A stretch of DNA of 64,000 nt from an uncultured Psychrobacter sp. (GTDB lineage Bacteria; Pseudomonadota; Gammaproteobacteria; Pseudomonadales; Moraxellaceae), in NCBI RefSeq assembly GCF_947495825.1, contig NZ_CANMAH010000008.1, forward strand, positions 124,001 to 188,000. Reading direction: 5' to 3'. A model generated the notes under the pieces. The model saw only the letters and a list, made by a program, of their open reading frames with translations. It was not told the DNA's origin and ran no database searches. Position numbers and translations under genes: made by a program. Below are positions 47,817 to 56,879 of the stretch, piece by piece. Within the stretch, counting starts at the first letter, position 1. Every line of letters begins with the position of its first letter.

Positions 47817-50555
47817 ATGAGCCACAACGTGACAGCAGACCAATCTAATACTAACAATACAAATGCCAACGCTAATAACGTTCATAATATCACTAATGAT
47901 AGCACCCAATATCAGCCGCAACTGATCGAAGCTGCGCAGCAAGCCAAGTGGGCGACTGACAAACGCTATGAAGTGAGTAATGAGCCAAACGACAAGCCAA
48001 GTCGTTACATGTTGTCAATGTTCCCTTATCCAAGTGGTAAGCTGCACATGGGGCATGTGCGTAATTATACCATCTCTGATGTCCTCAGCCGTTATTATCG
48101 CCTAAAAGGTTTCGAGGTCATGCAACCAATGGGCTGGGATGGTTTTGGCCTGCCAGCAGAAAACGCAGCGATTGCCAATCAAACGCCGCCTGCCGCCTGG
48201 ACGTTTGCCAATATTGACAACATGCGTGCCCAGCTAAAATTGCTTGGCTTATCTATCGACTGGTCACGTGAGTTTGCCACTTGTAGTCCTGAGTATTACC
48301 AGTGGGAGCAGTGGTTATTTTTGCAGCTCTACAAAAAAGGCTTGGTCTACAAAAAACTCTCTACGGTCAATTGGGATCCTGTCGACAACACCGTCCTTGC
48401 CAACGAACAAGTCATCGATGGCAAAGGCTGGCGTAGTGGCGCGCCCGTTGAAAAGCGCGACATCCCGATGTATTACTTTAATATCACTGATTATGCCGAT
48501 GAGCTGCTCGATGACTTAGACCAACTAGAAGGTCATTGGCCATCTGAAGTCTTGACCATGCAGCGCAATTGGATTGGACGTAGTGCGGGTATGGAAGTTC
48601 ACTTTCCTTATGAGCTTGCAGGCGAGAGCAATACTTTAGATGTGTTCACTACCCGACCTGACACCTTGATGGGCGTCACTTATGTCGCCGTTGCCGCTGA
48701 GCATCCTTTGGCGCAGTACGCCTCTGAGCGTGATGAAGCCATCGCTCAGTTTTGTGCGTTATGTAAAAAAGGCTCAGTTGCCGAAGCAGATCTGGCTAAA
48801 GCCGAAAAAATCGGTATGGATACTGGCCTTACTGTGACTCATCCTCTCACGGGCGAAAAAGTACCTGTTTGGGTGGCCAACTATGTACTGATGAGCTACG
48901 GCTCAGGTGCGGTAATGGCGGTGCCTGCACACGATGAGCGCGATTATGAATTTGCGACCAAATACAACTTGCCTATCAAGCAGGTGATCCAGTCGCCTGA
49001 GGATTATGAAGCGTCTGTGCTTGCCGCGGCTCAAGCTGATGGCTCTGAGCCAAACCTTGCTTACACTGAGCGCAATACCTTGGTCAATTCAGGCGAATTT
49101 GACGGCTTGGATTTTGATCAAGCGTTTGAGGCAATGCTGGCAAAGCTTGAGCCACAAAAGCTTGCGAAGAAAAAAATCCAGTACCGCCTGCGCGATTGGG
49201 GTGTTTCACGCCAGCGCTACTGGGGCTGCCCTATCCCGATGGTCAACTGTGAGCACTGCGGCACGGTACCTGTCGAAGAGCAGGATTTGCCAGTTGTACT
49301 ACCAACCGACGTCGTTCCAGACGGCCGCGGCAACCCGCTCAAAAACATACCAGAGTTTGTCAAGACTACTTGTCCTAAATGCGGTAATCCAGCAGAGCGC
49401 GAGACCGATACCTTTGATACCTTCGTTGAGTCAAGCTGGTATTATGCACGCTTTGCCAGTCCAAACGACACGCAAAACATGGTCAACAAGTCTGCGGCCA
49501 ACAAATGGCTCCCAGTCGATCAATATATCGGCGGTGTCGAACATGCGGTTATGCATCTACTCTATGCGCGTTTCTTCCACAAGCTCATGCGCGACGAAAA
49601 CTTAGTATCAGGAAACGAGCCGTTTGCCAACTTAATGACACAAGGCATGGTACTTGCCGGTACTTTTAATAGAGTCAATAGCGATGGCAGTACCACTTAT
49701 TATTTTTCAGACGATGTCGATATCGATTACAACGAACGTGGACAACCGATCAAAGCAACTCTAAAAGCAGATGGACAGCCAGTCACCATCGGCAAAATCG
49801 AAAAAATGTCCAAATCAAAAAACAACGGTGTCGATCCACAGATTACTATTGATAAATACGGCGCTGATACCGTGCGTCTATATACACTATTTACTGCCCC
49901 TGCCGATCAAACCCTTGAATGGTCAGATGATGCGCTAAAAGGCCCTTATAATTTTGTCAAAAAGGTTTGGCGCATCGCAACTGAACACCTGCAAGCATTA
50001 GCAGCGGCCAACTTAAGCCTTGAGACGCTCAATAATGGAGCCTTAAACACGGATGGTCTAAGTAAAGAAGCGAAAAACTTACGTCGTAAGACTCATGAAA
50101 CCATCGCCAAGATTGACAGTGATTTGGGCGATCGTTTGGCGCTAAATACGCCAGTATCGAGTTTGATGGAGCTTGCCAACGAGCTATCAAGCTTTAATGC
50201 CAGCGGCGAGCAAGACTTGCAAGTACAGCACGAAGCATTGATTGACTTACTGATTATGCTATCTGTTTATGCCCCGCACGTTGGTGAGCATCTAATTGAG
50301 CAGCTAGGATTGGACACAGTAACGTTAAACTACCCAGCCGTTGATGAGCGCGCTCTGGTGCAGGATACAATTACGATGGTGGTACAGGTCAATGGTAAGA
50401 TGCGCGGTAAAATGGATGTCGCCCCCAACAGCGATCCTGAGCAGCTAAAAGCACAGGCGCGAGCGCTTGAAGGTGTGGCCAAGTTTTTGACTGGTGATAT
50501 CAAAAAAGAGATCGTTGTACCTAATAAGTTGGTCAATATCGTGGTGGTAGGCTAG
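47817..50555 (+). CDS. leuS: Leucyl-tRNA synthetase
   Basis: A 912-residue class I aminoacyl-tRNA synthetase. HIGH appears as PYPSGKLHMGHVRNYTISD (~71-89), the CP1 editing domain spans ~250-430, including a conserved TTRPDTLMGVTYVAVAAEHP, a zinc-like Cys cluster (CEHCG and CPKCG) near 477-520, and KMSKS as IEKMSKSKNNGVDP (~661-674). The first ~38 residues are an Asn/Thr-rich, apparently unstructured extension before EAAQQAKW, where E. coli LeuS would begin. The start at 47817 is the only good ATG upstream of it. It leads the conserved leuS-lptE-holA operon. Confidence 0.97.
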   Translation: MSHNVTADQSNTNNTNANANNVHNITNDSTQYQPQLIEAAQQAKWATDKRYEVSNEPNDKPSRYMLSMFPYPSGKLHMGHVRNYTISDVLSRYYRLKGFEVMQPMGWDGFGLPAENAAIANQTPPAAWTFANIDNMRAQLKLLGLSIDWSREFATCSPEYYQWEQWLFLQLYKKGLVYKKLSTVNWDPVDNTVLANEQVIDGKGWRSGAPVEKRDIPMYYFNITDYADELLDDLDQLEGHWPSEVLTMQRNWIGRSAGMEVHFPYELAGESNTLDVFTTRPDTLMGVTYVAVAAEHPLAQYASERDEAIAQFCALCKKGSVAEADLAKAEKIGMDTGLTVTHPLTGEKVPVWVANYVLMSYGSGAVMAVPAHDERDYEFATKYNLPIKQVIQSPEDYEASVLAAAQADGSEPNLAYTERNTLVNSGEFDGLDFDQAFEAMLAKLEPQKLAKKKIQYRLRDWGVSRQRYWGCPIPMVNCEHCGTVPVEEQDLPVVLPTDVVPDGRGNPLKNIPEFVKTTCPKCGNPAERETDTFDTFVESSWYYARFASPNDTQNMVNKSAANKWLPVDQYIGGVEHAVMHLLYARFFHKLMRDENLVSGNEPFANLMTQGMVLAGTFNRVNSDGSTTYYFSDDVDIDYNERGQPIKATLKADGQPVTIGKIEKMSKSKNNGVDPQITIDKYGADTVRLYTLFTAPADQTLEWSDDALKGPYNFVKKVWRIATEHLQALAAANLSLETLNNGALNTDGLSKEAKNLRRKTHETIAKIDSDLGDRLALNTPVSSLMELANELSSFNASGEQDLQVQHEALIDLLIMLSVYAPHVGEHLIEQLGLDTVTLNYPAVDERALVQDTITMVVQVNGKMRGKMDVAPNSDPEQLKAQARALEGVAKFLTGDIKKEIVVPNKLVNIVVVG

Positions 50556-50615
50556 ATCTTTTAGGCTTTGTAGTTTTATTACTCTAAGCCTTTTTACAAT
50601 TTAAGGATAGCGATT

Positions 50616-51305
50616 ATGTCGTACAAGCATCGAGCTGCACACCCACAACCCAAAAAGGCAAACGGACAAAAACTAGCGACAGCGTTACTTGCTGCTTTGC
50701 CAATGATGACAGTATTCGGTGCCGCGACAGCGCTTAGCGGCTGCGGCTTTCAATTACGTGGTTATGACACACCAATGCTGTTTGATGTTGCCAAAACAGC
50801 GATAGTTATTGAAGATGACCGTACCTCTTTTCCATTAAAACTACCATTAACGCGGCGCCTAGAAGCCTTGGGGATCGATGTCATTGATAACATGACATCG
50901 ACCGACATAGCTAATAACAATCAAAGTGCTGATACTGCACCAATCGCTGCTATTACAGTAAAAAATGTGCGTTTTAAGCGTTATGAGCTGGTTGGCGTAT
51001 TGACAGAGATTCGCTTAGTATTGACAGCAGATGTTAGTTATCAAACTGTCGAAAATGGCAAATCTGTGTCTTTAACCAATCCTATTCAAGTCGAACGTAG
51101 CTATCAGTATAATGAGGCGTCTGTCAGCACTGATGATCAGCAAGGTGACCAAATCCGCGACTGGCTATATGATAGCTTGGCACGCCGGATCACAGATCAA
51201 TATGTCGCCATCTCCTTACCTAAGATTGCTCCCAGCAAGGCTAATAATTCAGCTCCGATGATGAAAAGCTCAGAAACCACCAACGTTATTGCACCTAACC
51301 CCTAG
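50616..51305 (+). CDS. lptE: LPS-assembly lipoprotein LptE
   Basis: A 229-residue outer-membrane lipoprotein that plugs LptD and helps insert LPS into the outer leaflet. A long N-region with Lys/Pro/His residues precedes a hydrophobic core and lipobox LSGC with Cys43, followed by the LptE hallmark GFQLRGYDTP. The rest shows the family's alternating beta pattern. The C-terminal ~25 residues are disordered. AAGGA at 8 bases precedes the ATG. It lies between leuS and holA, the classical position. Confidence 0.93.
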   Translation: MSYKHRAAHPQPKKANGQKLATALLAALPMMTVFGAATALSGCGFQLRGYDTPMLFDVAKTAIVIEDDRTSFPLKLPLTRRLEALGIDVIDNMTSTDIANNNQSADTAPIAAITVKNVRFKRYELVGVLTEIRLVLTADVSYQTVENGKSVSLTNPIQVERSYQYNEASVSTDDQQGDQIRDWLYDSLARRITDQYVAISLPKIAPSKANNSAPMMKSSETTNVIAPNP

Positions 51306-51380
51306 TTTCGTAGCTAAGGCTCGCATTGCTTACTTTTACACTCTAATTTCTCAACCTTAAAAGGTTATGATTCAATATTT

Positions 51381-52466
51381 ATGCAAGATACCTTTATACA
51401 AGCCTATCCAAAGCTACTACGACCTGCAGTTGCGGTAGCGGGCTTGTGGCTTGCACATGGAGATGAGCCGCTACTGAGTCAATGGCTTATTGATGCAATG
51501 CGTCCACACTGGCGCGCGCAAAACTACGCCATCAAACGTATCGAGCTGGTATCCGTCAAAAGCTGGCAAGAGGTACTATCAGAGCTTGGTAGTCAGTCTT
51601 TATTTGATGATGCCAGCGCACTTATTGTGACGGGCAACCATAAACCAGATAAGGCCGTCATCGCTGAGCTAGAACGCTTTGCTCAGGATGCACAAACAGG
51701 GGCGCATAGTCACAGCTTATTGTGGTTGACACCCAAACAAGACAAGCGCGCTCAAAGTAGCAAATGGTTTATCCCTTTCGCTCAATACGGTCATGTGATT
51801 GACTGCAACTTATACAATGAACAACAGCGTCAGCAGCTGCTACAAATACAAGCACAGCAGTTTGGCCTAAAGCTATCGCAAGAAGCGTGGCAGCTACTTA
51901 TGTCGCACACCGAGCACCATCTATTGAGTGCCTATCAAACGTTATGGCGCTTGTCTTATCTGTTTGCGCCGCAGCTATTGCTTAGTAGCGATAACGCTAA
52001 TCATAAAGCTAGCACCTCTAGCTCATCTGCTACAAACGTCGCCAATGTCGCTTTAGATATCAAAGATCTGCAAGCAGCCTTAGTCAGTGATGCCCAATTT
52101 AGCGTGTTTGATTTATCGGATGCGATGCTTGCAGGAAATAGCGCGCAAGTGGCAAAAATAATGTTTCAGCTTAAAGCCACGGATGAACCCACGACCTTAG
52201 TGTTATGGGCAATTAGCAAAGACATGCGCCAGATTATGCAACTGATGGATGGGCAAGACCCGCAAGCTCTTGGCATATGGCGAAGCAAGCAAGGCTTATA
52301 CCAGCAAGCTTGTCGCCGTCAATCAAGAGCACAAATAACCAAGTGGCCTGCTCTACTTTATCGCTGTGATCAAGCGATTAAAGGTCTTATTCGCCAACCA
52401 GTTTGGGAGTTGTTATTACAAGCAGCGTTAGAGCTATCTGGGCAGCGCTTGTTTACGTCTCCATAA
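51381..52466 (+). CDS. holA: DNA polymerase III delta subunit HolA
   Basis: A 361-residue clamp-loader subunit of the AAA+ DnaX complex. GLWLAHGDEPLLSQWLIDA (~22-40) matches the N-terminal domain start, and VFDLSDAMLAGNSAQVAKI plus LWAISKDMRQIMQL cover the C-terminal collar domain. It has no functional Walker A, as expected for delta. An insertion of about 20 Ser/Asn/Ala residues (around 205-225) is low complexity. The ATG at 51381 is accepted although AAGG lies 16 bases upstream. It ends the leuS-lptE-holA set. Confidence 0.93.
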   Translation: MQDTFIQAYPKLLRPAVAVAGLWLAHGDEPLLSQWLIDAMRPHWRAQNYAIKRIELVSVKSWQEVLSELGSQSLFDDASALIVTGNHKPDKAVIAELERFAQDAQTGAHSHSLLWLTPKQDKRAQSSKWFIPFAQYGHVIDCNLYNEQQRQQLLQIQAQQFGLKLSQEAWQLLMSHTEHHLLSAYQTLWRLSYLFAPQLLLSSDNANHKASTSSSSATNVANVALDIKDLQAALVSDAQFSVFDLSDAMLAGNSAQVAKIMFQLKATDEPTTLVLWAISKDMRQIMQLMDGQDPQALGIWRSKQGLYQQACRRQSRAQITKWPALLYRCDQAIKGLIRQPVWELLLQAALELSGQRLFTSP

Positions 52467-52635
52467 CTCTCCATCTTTACCATTCTCCCCAACTTGTCTT
52501 TATTAGCTGATACTAAATAGCAGACCTCGGGTCTTTCCATTCTCCTTAACCTTTCTTAAACTATCTACTATTCCTTTTTATTTTGTAAGCCTCTACTATA
52601 CATACACTTAAGTTCACTGTGATTGGATCATTACC

Positions 52636-53967
52636 ATGCGCAAAATAAGCAAAAAGCCTGCTATCAAATGGGGCATTATCGCCTTGATTATTATAGCGTT
52701 AGGAGCTTTAGCCTATACCTTTTTAAAACCAGAAGAAGAAAAACCCAGCTACCTGACAGCAACGGCTAACATTGGCGATATTGAAAACAATGTCATGGCT
52801 TCTGGTAAGGTTAAAGCACTCAATACGGTTGATGTCGGTGCGCAGGTGTCCGGTGAAGTTAAACGTTTGTATGTTGAGGTGGGCGACGAAGTACAAGAAG
52901 GCGATCTTATTGCTCAGATTGATCAAGTCACGCAAAAAAACAACTTAAGTAATGAGCAAGCAAGCCTTGAGCAAAGTGAAGCCGCTATTCAAAGCGCACA
53001 AGCAGAATATTTAAGTCGACAAGCCAGCCTAAAGAGCGCCTACGCCGATCTTGCCAGTCGTCAATCTGAGCTAAAACAAGCCCAGTCTGATTTTGCTCGC
53101 CTGCAAGACTTAGTCGCCATCGATGCAATATCGCAGCAGGAGTATGATACCCAAGCGACGAGTGTTGAGACAGCAAAAGCTGCCGTTGCCAATGCGCGTG
53201 CAGCTATCGATACGGCTAAGGCTGCTATCGCCACCACAGAAGCAAATATCAATAGTCAGCAAGCAGCACTACGCAAATCCCAAACCAACGTCAGTACTGC
53301 TGAGGAAGACTTAAGCTATACCACTATTCGCGCGCCCATGTCAGGGACTGTAGTCTCTGTTACTACTGAACAAGGCACTACCGTCAATGCCAATCAAACA
53401 GCGCCGACCATTGTTACCTTAGCGGACTTATCGACCGTACGTATCAATGCGCAGATTTCTGAAGCTGATGTAATCAATGTTAAAGCTGGCATGCCAGTCT
53501 ATTTCAATATCATTGGCAATCCTGATCAAAAGTTTGATTCTATACTCAAGGCCATTGAGCCTGCACCTGAGAACATCAGTGACACCAGCTCAACGGATTC
53601 TGCGATTTATTATGTGGGTTACATCGAAGTGCCTAACACGGACCGGCGCTTTCGCATTGACATGACAGCACAGGTTTATATCGTTATCGATCAAGCAACA
53701 GACGCCTTGCTTATCCCTGCTGCTGCTCTACAGCCTGTTGGCAAAACGGACAAAAAAGCGACTGCAAACGATGATCCAAACGTAAAAACGGGTAAGGTTC
53801 GCGTACTAAAACCAGACGGCGAAGTGGTTGAACAGAGAGTAAAAACTGGCATCAACAATCGTGTCGATGTACAGATTTTGAGTGGCTTGAATAAAGGCGA
53901 TGAAGTGATTTTAGGTGAAGCAGACTCAACCAAAGGCCAGAGCAGCAGAGGTGGTAGACCGTTCTAA
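52636..53967 (+). CDS. macA: Macrolide efflux periplasmic adaptor MacA
   Basis: A 443-residue membrane-fusion protein. One N-terminal transmembrane helix (WGIIALIIIALGALAYTFL, ~13-31) anchors it. A biotinyl-lipoyl-like domain (VGDEVQEGDLIAQID), a long alpha-helical hairpin (~100-210, Ala/Gln/Ser-rich), the LSYTTIRAPMSGTVVSV return strand and a beta-barrel domain follow in the MacA order. With MacB and a TolC-type channel it forms an ATP-driven tripartite pump for macrolides, heme or lipopeptides (family knowledge). No channel gene is adjacent; the RND-linked or another outer-membrane factor would be needed. macB follows 99 bp later. Confidence 0.92.
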   Translation: MRKISKKPAIKWGIIALIIIALGALAYTFLKPEEEKPSYLTATANIGDIENNVMASGKVKALNTVDVGAQVSGEVKRLYVEVGDEVQEGDLIAQIDQVTQKNNLSNEQASLEQSEAAIQSAQAEYLSRQASLKSAYADLASRQSELKQAQSDFARLQDLVAIDAISQQEYDTQATSVETAKAAVANARAAIDTAKAAIATTEANINSQQAALRKSQTNVSTAEEDLSYTTIRAPMSGTVVSVTTEQGTTVNANQTAPTIVTLADLSTVRINAQISEADVINVKAGMPVYFNIIGNPDQKFDSILKAIEPAPENISDTSSTDSAIYYVGYIEVPNTDRRFRIDMTAQVYIVIDQATDALLIPAAALQPVGKTDKKATANDDPNVKTGKVRVLKPDGEVVEQRVKTGINNRVDVQILSGLNKGDEVILGEADSTKGQSSRGGRPF

Positions 53968-54066
53968 CCATTAGATTTATAAGATGAGCTTTAGTTTTGA
54001 TTGCTCGGTGTTTAGGAGTTTTACGTCAGCAATTTTTTAGTAGTATGCATATAGGTAGCATCGCAA

Positions 54067-56064
54067 ATGAGTCACAAAACCTCTGATCTTAAAACCGCAG
54101 CAGACGTCCCATTGATGCAGGTCAAAGGGCTAATAAGAGAGTTCAAAGCTGGTGAGCAAACCATTCGCGTGCTACACGATATCGATCTGACCATCAATCA
54201 AGGTGAGATGGTCGCTATCATAGGTCAGTCAGGCTCTGGCAAGTCAACTCTAATGAATATTTTAGGCTGCTTAGATCAAGCGACGGCAGGCGAATACAAG
54301 ATATATGGACAATCTGTCAATCGCTTGGACGCTGATGAATTGGCCAAGCTACGCCGCGAGCATTTCGGTTTTATTTTTCAACGCTATCATTTGCTTGGCG
54401 ACATTAGCGCGCGAGATAATGTCTCTGTACCTGCGGTATACGCCGGTATGGATGGACAGGCACGTAGTGAACGAGCCGAGAAGCTATTAGCGGATTTGGG
54501 CTTAGCAGATAAAGTAAATAACCGTCCAAACCAGCTATCTGGTGGTCAACAGCAACGTGTATCTATCGCGCGCGCCCTTATGAACGGCGGTGATATCATC
54601 TTAGCAGATGAGCCAACTGGCGCGCTAGATAGTAAGTCGGGCGAAGATGTCATGCAGATTTTGCATGATTTAAATGCTCAAGGGCATACCATCATTATGG
54701 TTACCCATGACCCCAATCTTGCCGCACAAGCTGAACGCGTCATTGAACTCAAAGACGGCTACGTCATTGCTGACTATAAGAATGACAATTATCAACAAGT
54801 ACAGGCGCGGCCCGAATCGATCTTAGACAATCATCGCAAAAGCGCTTTTAGTAGCTTTATTGATCGCTTATTTGAAGCCTTTAAGATGTCGTTACTAGCG
54901 ATGCGCGCGCACAAAATGCGCACTTTGCTTACGATGCTTGGGATTATTATCGGTATCGCCTCAGTGGTATCCGTGGTTGGACTCGGTAAAGGCTCACAAG
55001 CGCAGATTTTAACCAACATCAGCTCCCTTGGTACCAATACCATTACCGTAAGTGATGGCTACCCCTATGGCGACCCACGGCGTCAGTACAATGATGATAA
55101 TTTGACCCCGCAAGATGCTCAAGCTGTTGCAGATCAGCCCTATGTCATTAGTGTCAGCCCTCAGCTTGATAGCAACATGAATGTACGCTATCGCAATGTA
55201 CAAGAGGCCGCTAGTGTCAGTGGTGTCGGAGAGGACTATCTTAGTGTCAGTGGTGAGTCGCTGATTCAGGGGCAAGGTTTTGACGAGCAAAGTATCTTGC
55301 GGCGTACGCAAGATATTATTATTGACGACAATGCCAAAAACACCTTTTTTCCAGATATCGCCAACCCTATTGGTGAGGTGCTATTAATAGGCAGTGTACC
55401 AGGACGCGTGATTGGTGTCCTTGCCCCCAATAACAGTGGCTTTAGTCGTAGTGTCGACTCACCAACGCTGTATATGCCGTATACGACGATGATGTCACGT
55501 ATTAAAGGTAGTGCCTACATTGAGAGTTTTGTGGCATTAATCGACGATAATATCTCTTCTTCGGCTGCTGAGTCCGCCATCTCCCAATTGATGATAAGTC
55601 GTCATGGCACCGATGATTTTCGTATACGTAATTCTGACTCTATTCGCCAAACCATTGAATCTACTACCACGGCGATGACTTTATTAATCTCATCCATTGC
55701 CATCATCTCTTTAGTCGTCGGTGGCATTGGCGTAATGAATATCATGTTGGTGTCAGTCACTGAGCGTACCAACGAGATTGGTGTGCGGATGGCAGTCGGT
55801 GCACGTCAAAGTGACATTATGCAGCAGTTTTTGATCGAAGCTGTACTGGTCTGTATTTTGGGCGGGCTGCTGGGTATTGGTTTAGCATTTGCTATCGGAG
55901 AGTTAATCAACCGTGTTGGTGGTGATAGCTTTAAAGTTATTTACTCACCAACGTCTATCATTGCTGCATTTGTTTGCTCGACGCTTATCGGGGTGGTTTT
56001 TGGATTCTTACCTGCTCGCAATGCTGCTAAATTGGACCCTGTCGAAGCTCTCTCGAGAGATTAG
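54067..56064 (+). CDS. macB: Macrolide ABC exporter MacB (ATP-binding/permease)
   Basis: A 665-residue ABC exporter of the MacB family. The N-terminal ATPase has Walker A IGQSGSGKSTLMNIL (~52-66), signature LSGGQQQRVSIARAL (~158-172), Walker B IILADEPTGALDSKSG (~178-193) and a switch His in MVTHDPN (~213-219). A transmembrane helix near 285-310 leads to a large periplasmic domain (~315-540), and three C-terminal helices end with FGFLPARNAAKLDPVEALSRD, the MacB/FtsX hallmark. Length is in the family's range (~650). No terminator is visible within ~150 bp. Confidence 0.94.
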   Translation: MSHKTSDLKTAADVPLMQVKGLIREFKAGEQTIRVLHDIDLTINQGEMVAIIGQSGSGKSTLMNILGCLDQATAGEYKIYGQSVNRLDADELAKLRREHFGFIFQRYHLLGDISARDNVSVPAVYAGMDGQARSERAEKLLADLGLADKVNNRPNQLSGGQQQRVSIARALMNGGDIILADEPTGALDSKSGEDVMQILHDLNAQGHTIIMVTHDPNLAAQAERVIELKDGYVIADYKNDNYQQVQARPESILDNHRKSAFSSFIDRLFEAFKMSLLAMRAHKMRTLLTMLGIIIGIASVVSVVGLGKGSQAQILTNISSLGTNTITVSDGYPYGDPRRQYNDDNLTPQDAQAVADQPYVISVSPQLDSNMNVRYRNVQEAASVSGVGEDYLSVSGESLIQGQGFDEQSILRRTQDIIIDDNAKNTFFPDIANPIGEVLLIGSVPGRVIGVLAPNNSGFSRSVDSPTLYMPYTTMMSRIKGSAYIESFVALIDDNISSSAAESAISQLMISRHGTDDFRIRNSDSIRQTIESTTTAMTLLISSIAIISLVVGGIGVMNIMLVSVTERTNEIGVRMAVGARQSDIMQQFLIEAVLVCILGGLLGIGLAFAIGELINRVGGDSFKVIYSPTSIIAAFVCSTLIGVVFGFLPARNAAKLDPVEALSRD

Positions 56065-56311
56065 CAGTAGATTATCGATATAATCTATTAGAATATATAG
56101 CTCGTAAAATAGAAAGAATGCTAAAACGTTAAAGAAATGGAAGAATTTACACAAGATTTGAACTTTTTTTATCATGCGGGGTTGTAATTGTCACAATAAT
56201 ATATATAATGTGCTCTCACGTTTAGGGATACAAACTTTCTAAACGAGAAAGCAAGCTTAATGTCTCTGCTAGTATTGATAACACGATATAACCAGGTATT
56301 AAGTTTGATAG

Positions 56312-56340
56312 GAAATCCTATTTAAAGAATTTTCTCTTGC
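56312..56340 (+). repeat. Hairpin-TCTCTTGC element, copy 1 (degenerate stem)
   Basis: GAAATCCT and AGAATTTTC form an imperfect stem over a TTTAAA-containing loop, followed by TCTCTTGC. The loop and arms closely resemble copy 4 (AATCCTGTTTAAAGGATTTT). Confidence 0.6.
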
Positions 56341-56377
56341 AGTAACATGCAAACCTAGTGTTGATATTGAGTTTCTT

Positions 56378-56406
56378 AGAATTTACGAAAATGTAAATTC
56401 TCTTGC
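56378..56406 (+). repeat. Hairpin-TCTCTTGC element, copy 2
   Basis: AGAATTTAC (56378-56386) pairs perfectly with GTAAATTCT (56393-56401) over a GAAAAT loop; the stem ends inside TCTCTTGC. It lies 38 bases before the first tRNA-Lys. Confidence 0.7.
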
Positions 56407-56443
56407 GCTCGGATGAAGTAGTACTTCATTTTATCCTCGCTCA

Positions 56444-56519
56444 GGGCCGATAGCTCAGTTGGTAGAGCAGTTGACTTTTAATCAATTGGTCCCGCGTTCG
56501 AGTCGCGGTCGGCCCACCA
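56444..56519 (+). tRNA. tRNA-Lys (anticodon TTT), copy 1
   Basis: A 76-nt cloverleaf with encoded CCA. The acceptor stem is GGGCCGA/TCGGCCC, the D-arm GCTC-AGTTGGTAGA-GAGC type, the anticodon loop CTTTTAA with anticodon TTT (decodes AAA/AAG lysine), and the T-arm CCGCG-TTCGAGT-CGCGG. Discriminator A is followed by CCA at 56517-56519. Confidence 0.98.
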
Positions 56520-56608
56520 TATTTAGTTTGATGCTTGTTTATCGTTCTACCCTATCCGGTAGTGATGAATAAGTGGAAAACATCGTTAAGATGTTTCGTT
56601 TTACAGCG

Positions 56609-56635
56609 TTTTCCCTTCAAGGAAAATTCTCTTGC
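56609..56635 (+). repeat. Hairpin-TCTCTTGC element, copy 3
   Basis: TTTTCC (56609-56614) pairs with GGAAAA (56621-56626) over CTTCAA, followed by TTCTCTTGC. It lies between the two tRNA genes. Confidence 0.65.
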
Positions 56636-56672
56636 ATACCGTCAGATACATTGATTATATGCATAAGTATTA

Positions 56673-56702
56673 GAAAATCCTGTTTAAAGGATTTTCTCTT
56701 GC
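56673..56702 (+). repeat. Hairpin-TCTCTTGC element, copy 4
   Basis: GAAAATCC (56673-56680) pairs perfectly with GGATTTTC over TGTTTAAA, then TCTTGC follows. It stands 38 bases before the second tRNA-Lys, the same distance as copy 2 from the first. Confidence 0.7.
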
Positions 56703-56740
56703 GAAGCTAAAAAAGCAGTGCTTTTTTTATACGCTTCTCA

Positions 56741-56816
56741 GGGCCGATAGCTCAGTTGGTAGAGCAGTTGACTTTTAATCAATTGGTCCCGCGTTCGAGT
56801 CGCGGTCGGCCCACCA
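56741..56816 (+). tRNA. tRNA-Lys (anticodon TTT), copy 2
   Basis: Base-for-base identical to the tRNA at 56444-56519, including CCA (56814-56816). The leader just before it contains AAAAAAGC-AGT-GCTTTTTTT, a hairpin with a T-run resembling a weak terminator, enclosed by GAAGC/GCTTC. Confidence 0.98.
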
Positions 56817-56822
56817 CATTTG

Positions 56823-56864
56823 AAAAGCCCCATCACTAACTTAATAGTGACGGGGCTTTTTTTT
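56823..56864. terminator. Terminator after the tRNA-Lys pair, possibly bidirectional
   Basis: AAAAGCCCCATCACTA pairs with TAGTGACGGGGCTTTT (one mismatch) over ACTTAA, with a run of eight T after it. It ends the tRNA unit on plus; the A-run on the other side may also serve the convergent MBL gene ending at 56880. Confidence 0.88.
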
Positions 56865-56879
56865 GCGTGTCTGTGACCG

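Larger units (their letters stand above)
56065..56443. other. Intergenic leader before tRNA-Lys 1
   Basis: About 380 bp of AT-rich non-coding DNA holding two of the TCTCTTGC hairpins and, just before the tRNA, a perfect hairpin ATGAAGTA-G-TACTTCAT (56413-56429). The tRNA promoter is probably here; I could not assign it. Confidence 0.5.

Noticed and set aside
49006-49605. 199-residue plus-strand frame inside leuS
   Set aside because: Lies fully within leuS in another frame and has no family features; a shadow.
56312-56702. Regularly spaced repeats as a CRISPR array
   Set aside because: Only four copies with different stems and irregular spacing, interrupted by tRNA genes; no cas gene in the window.
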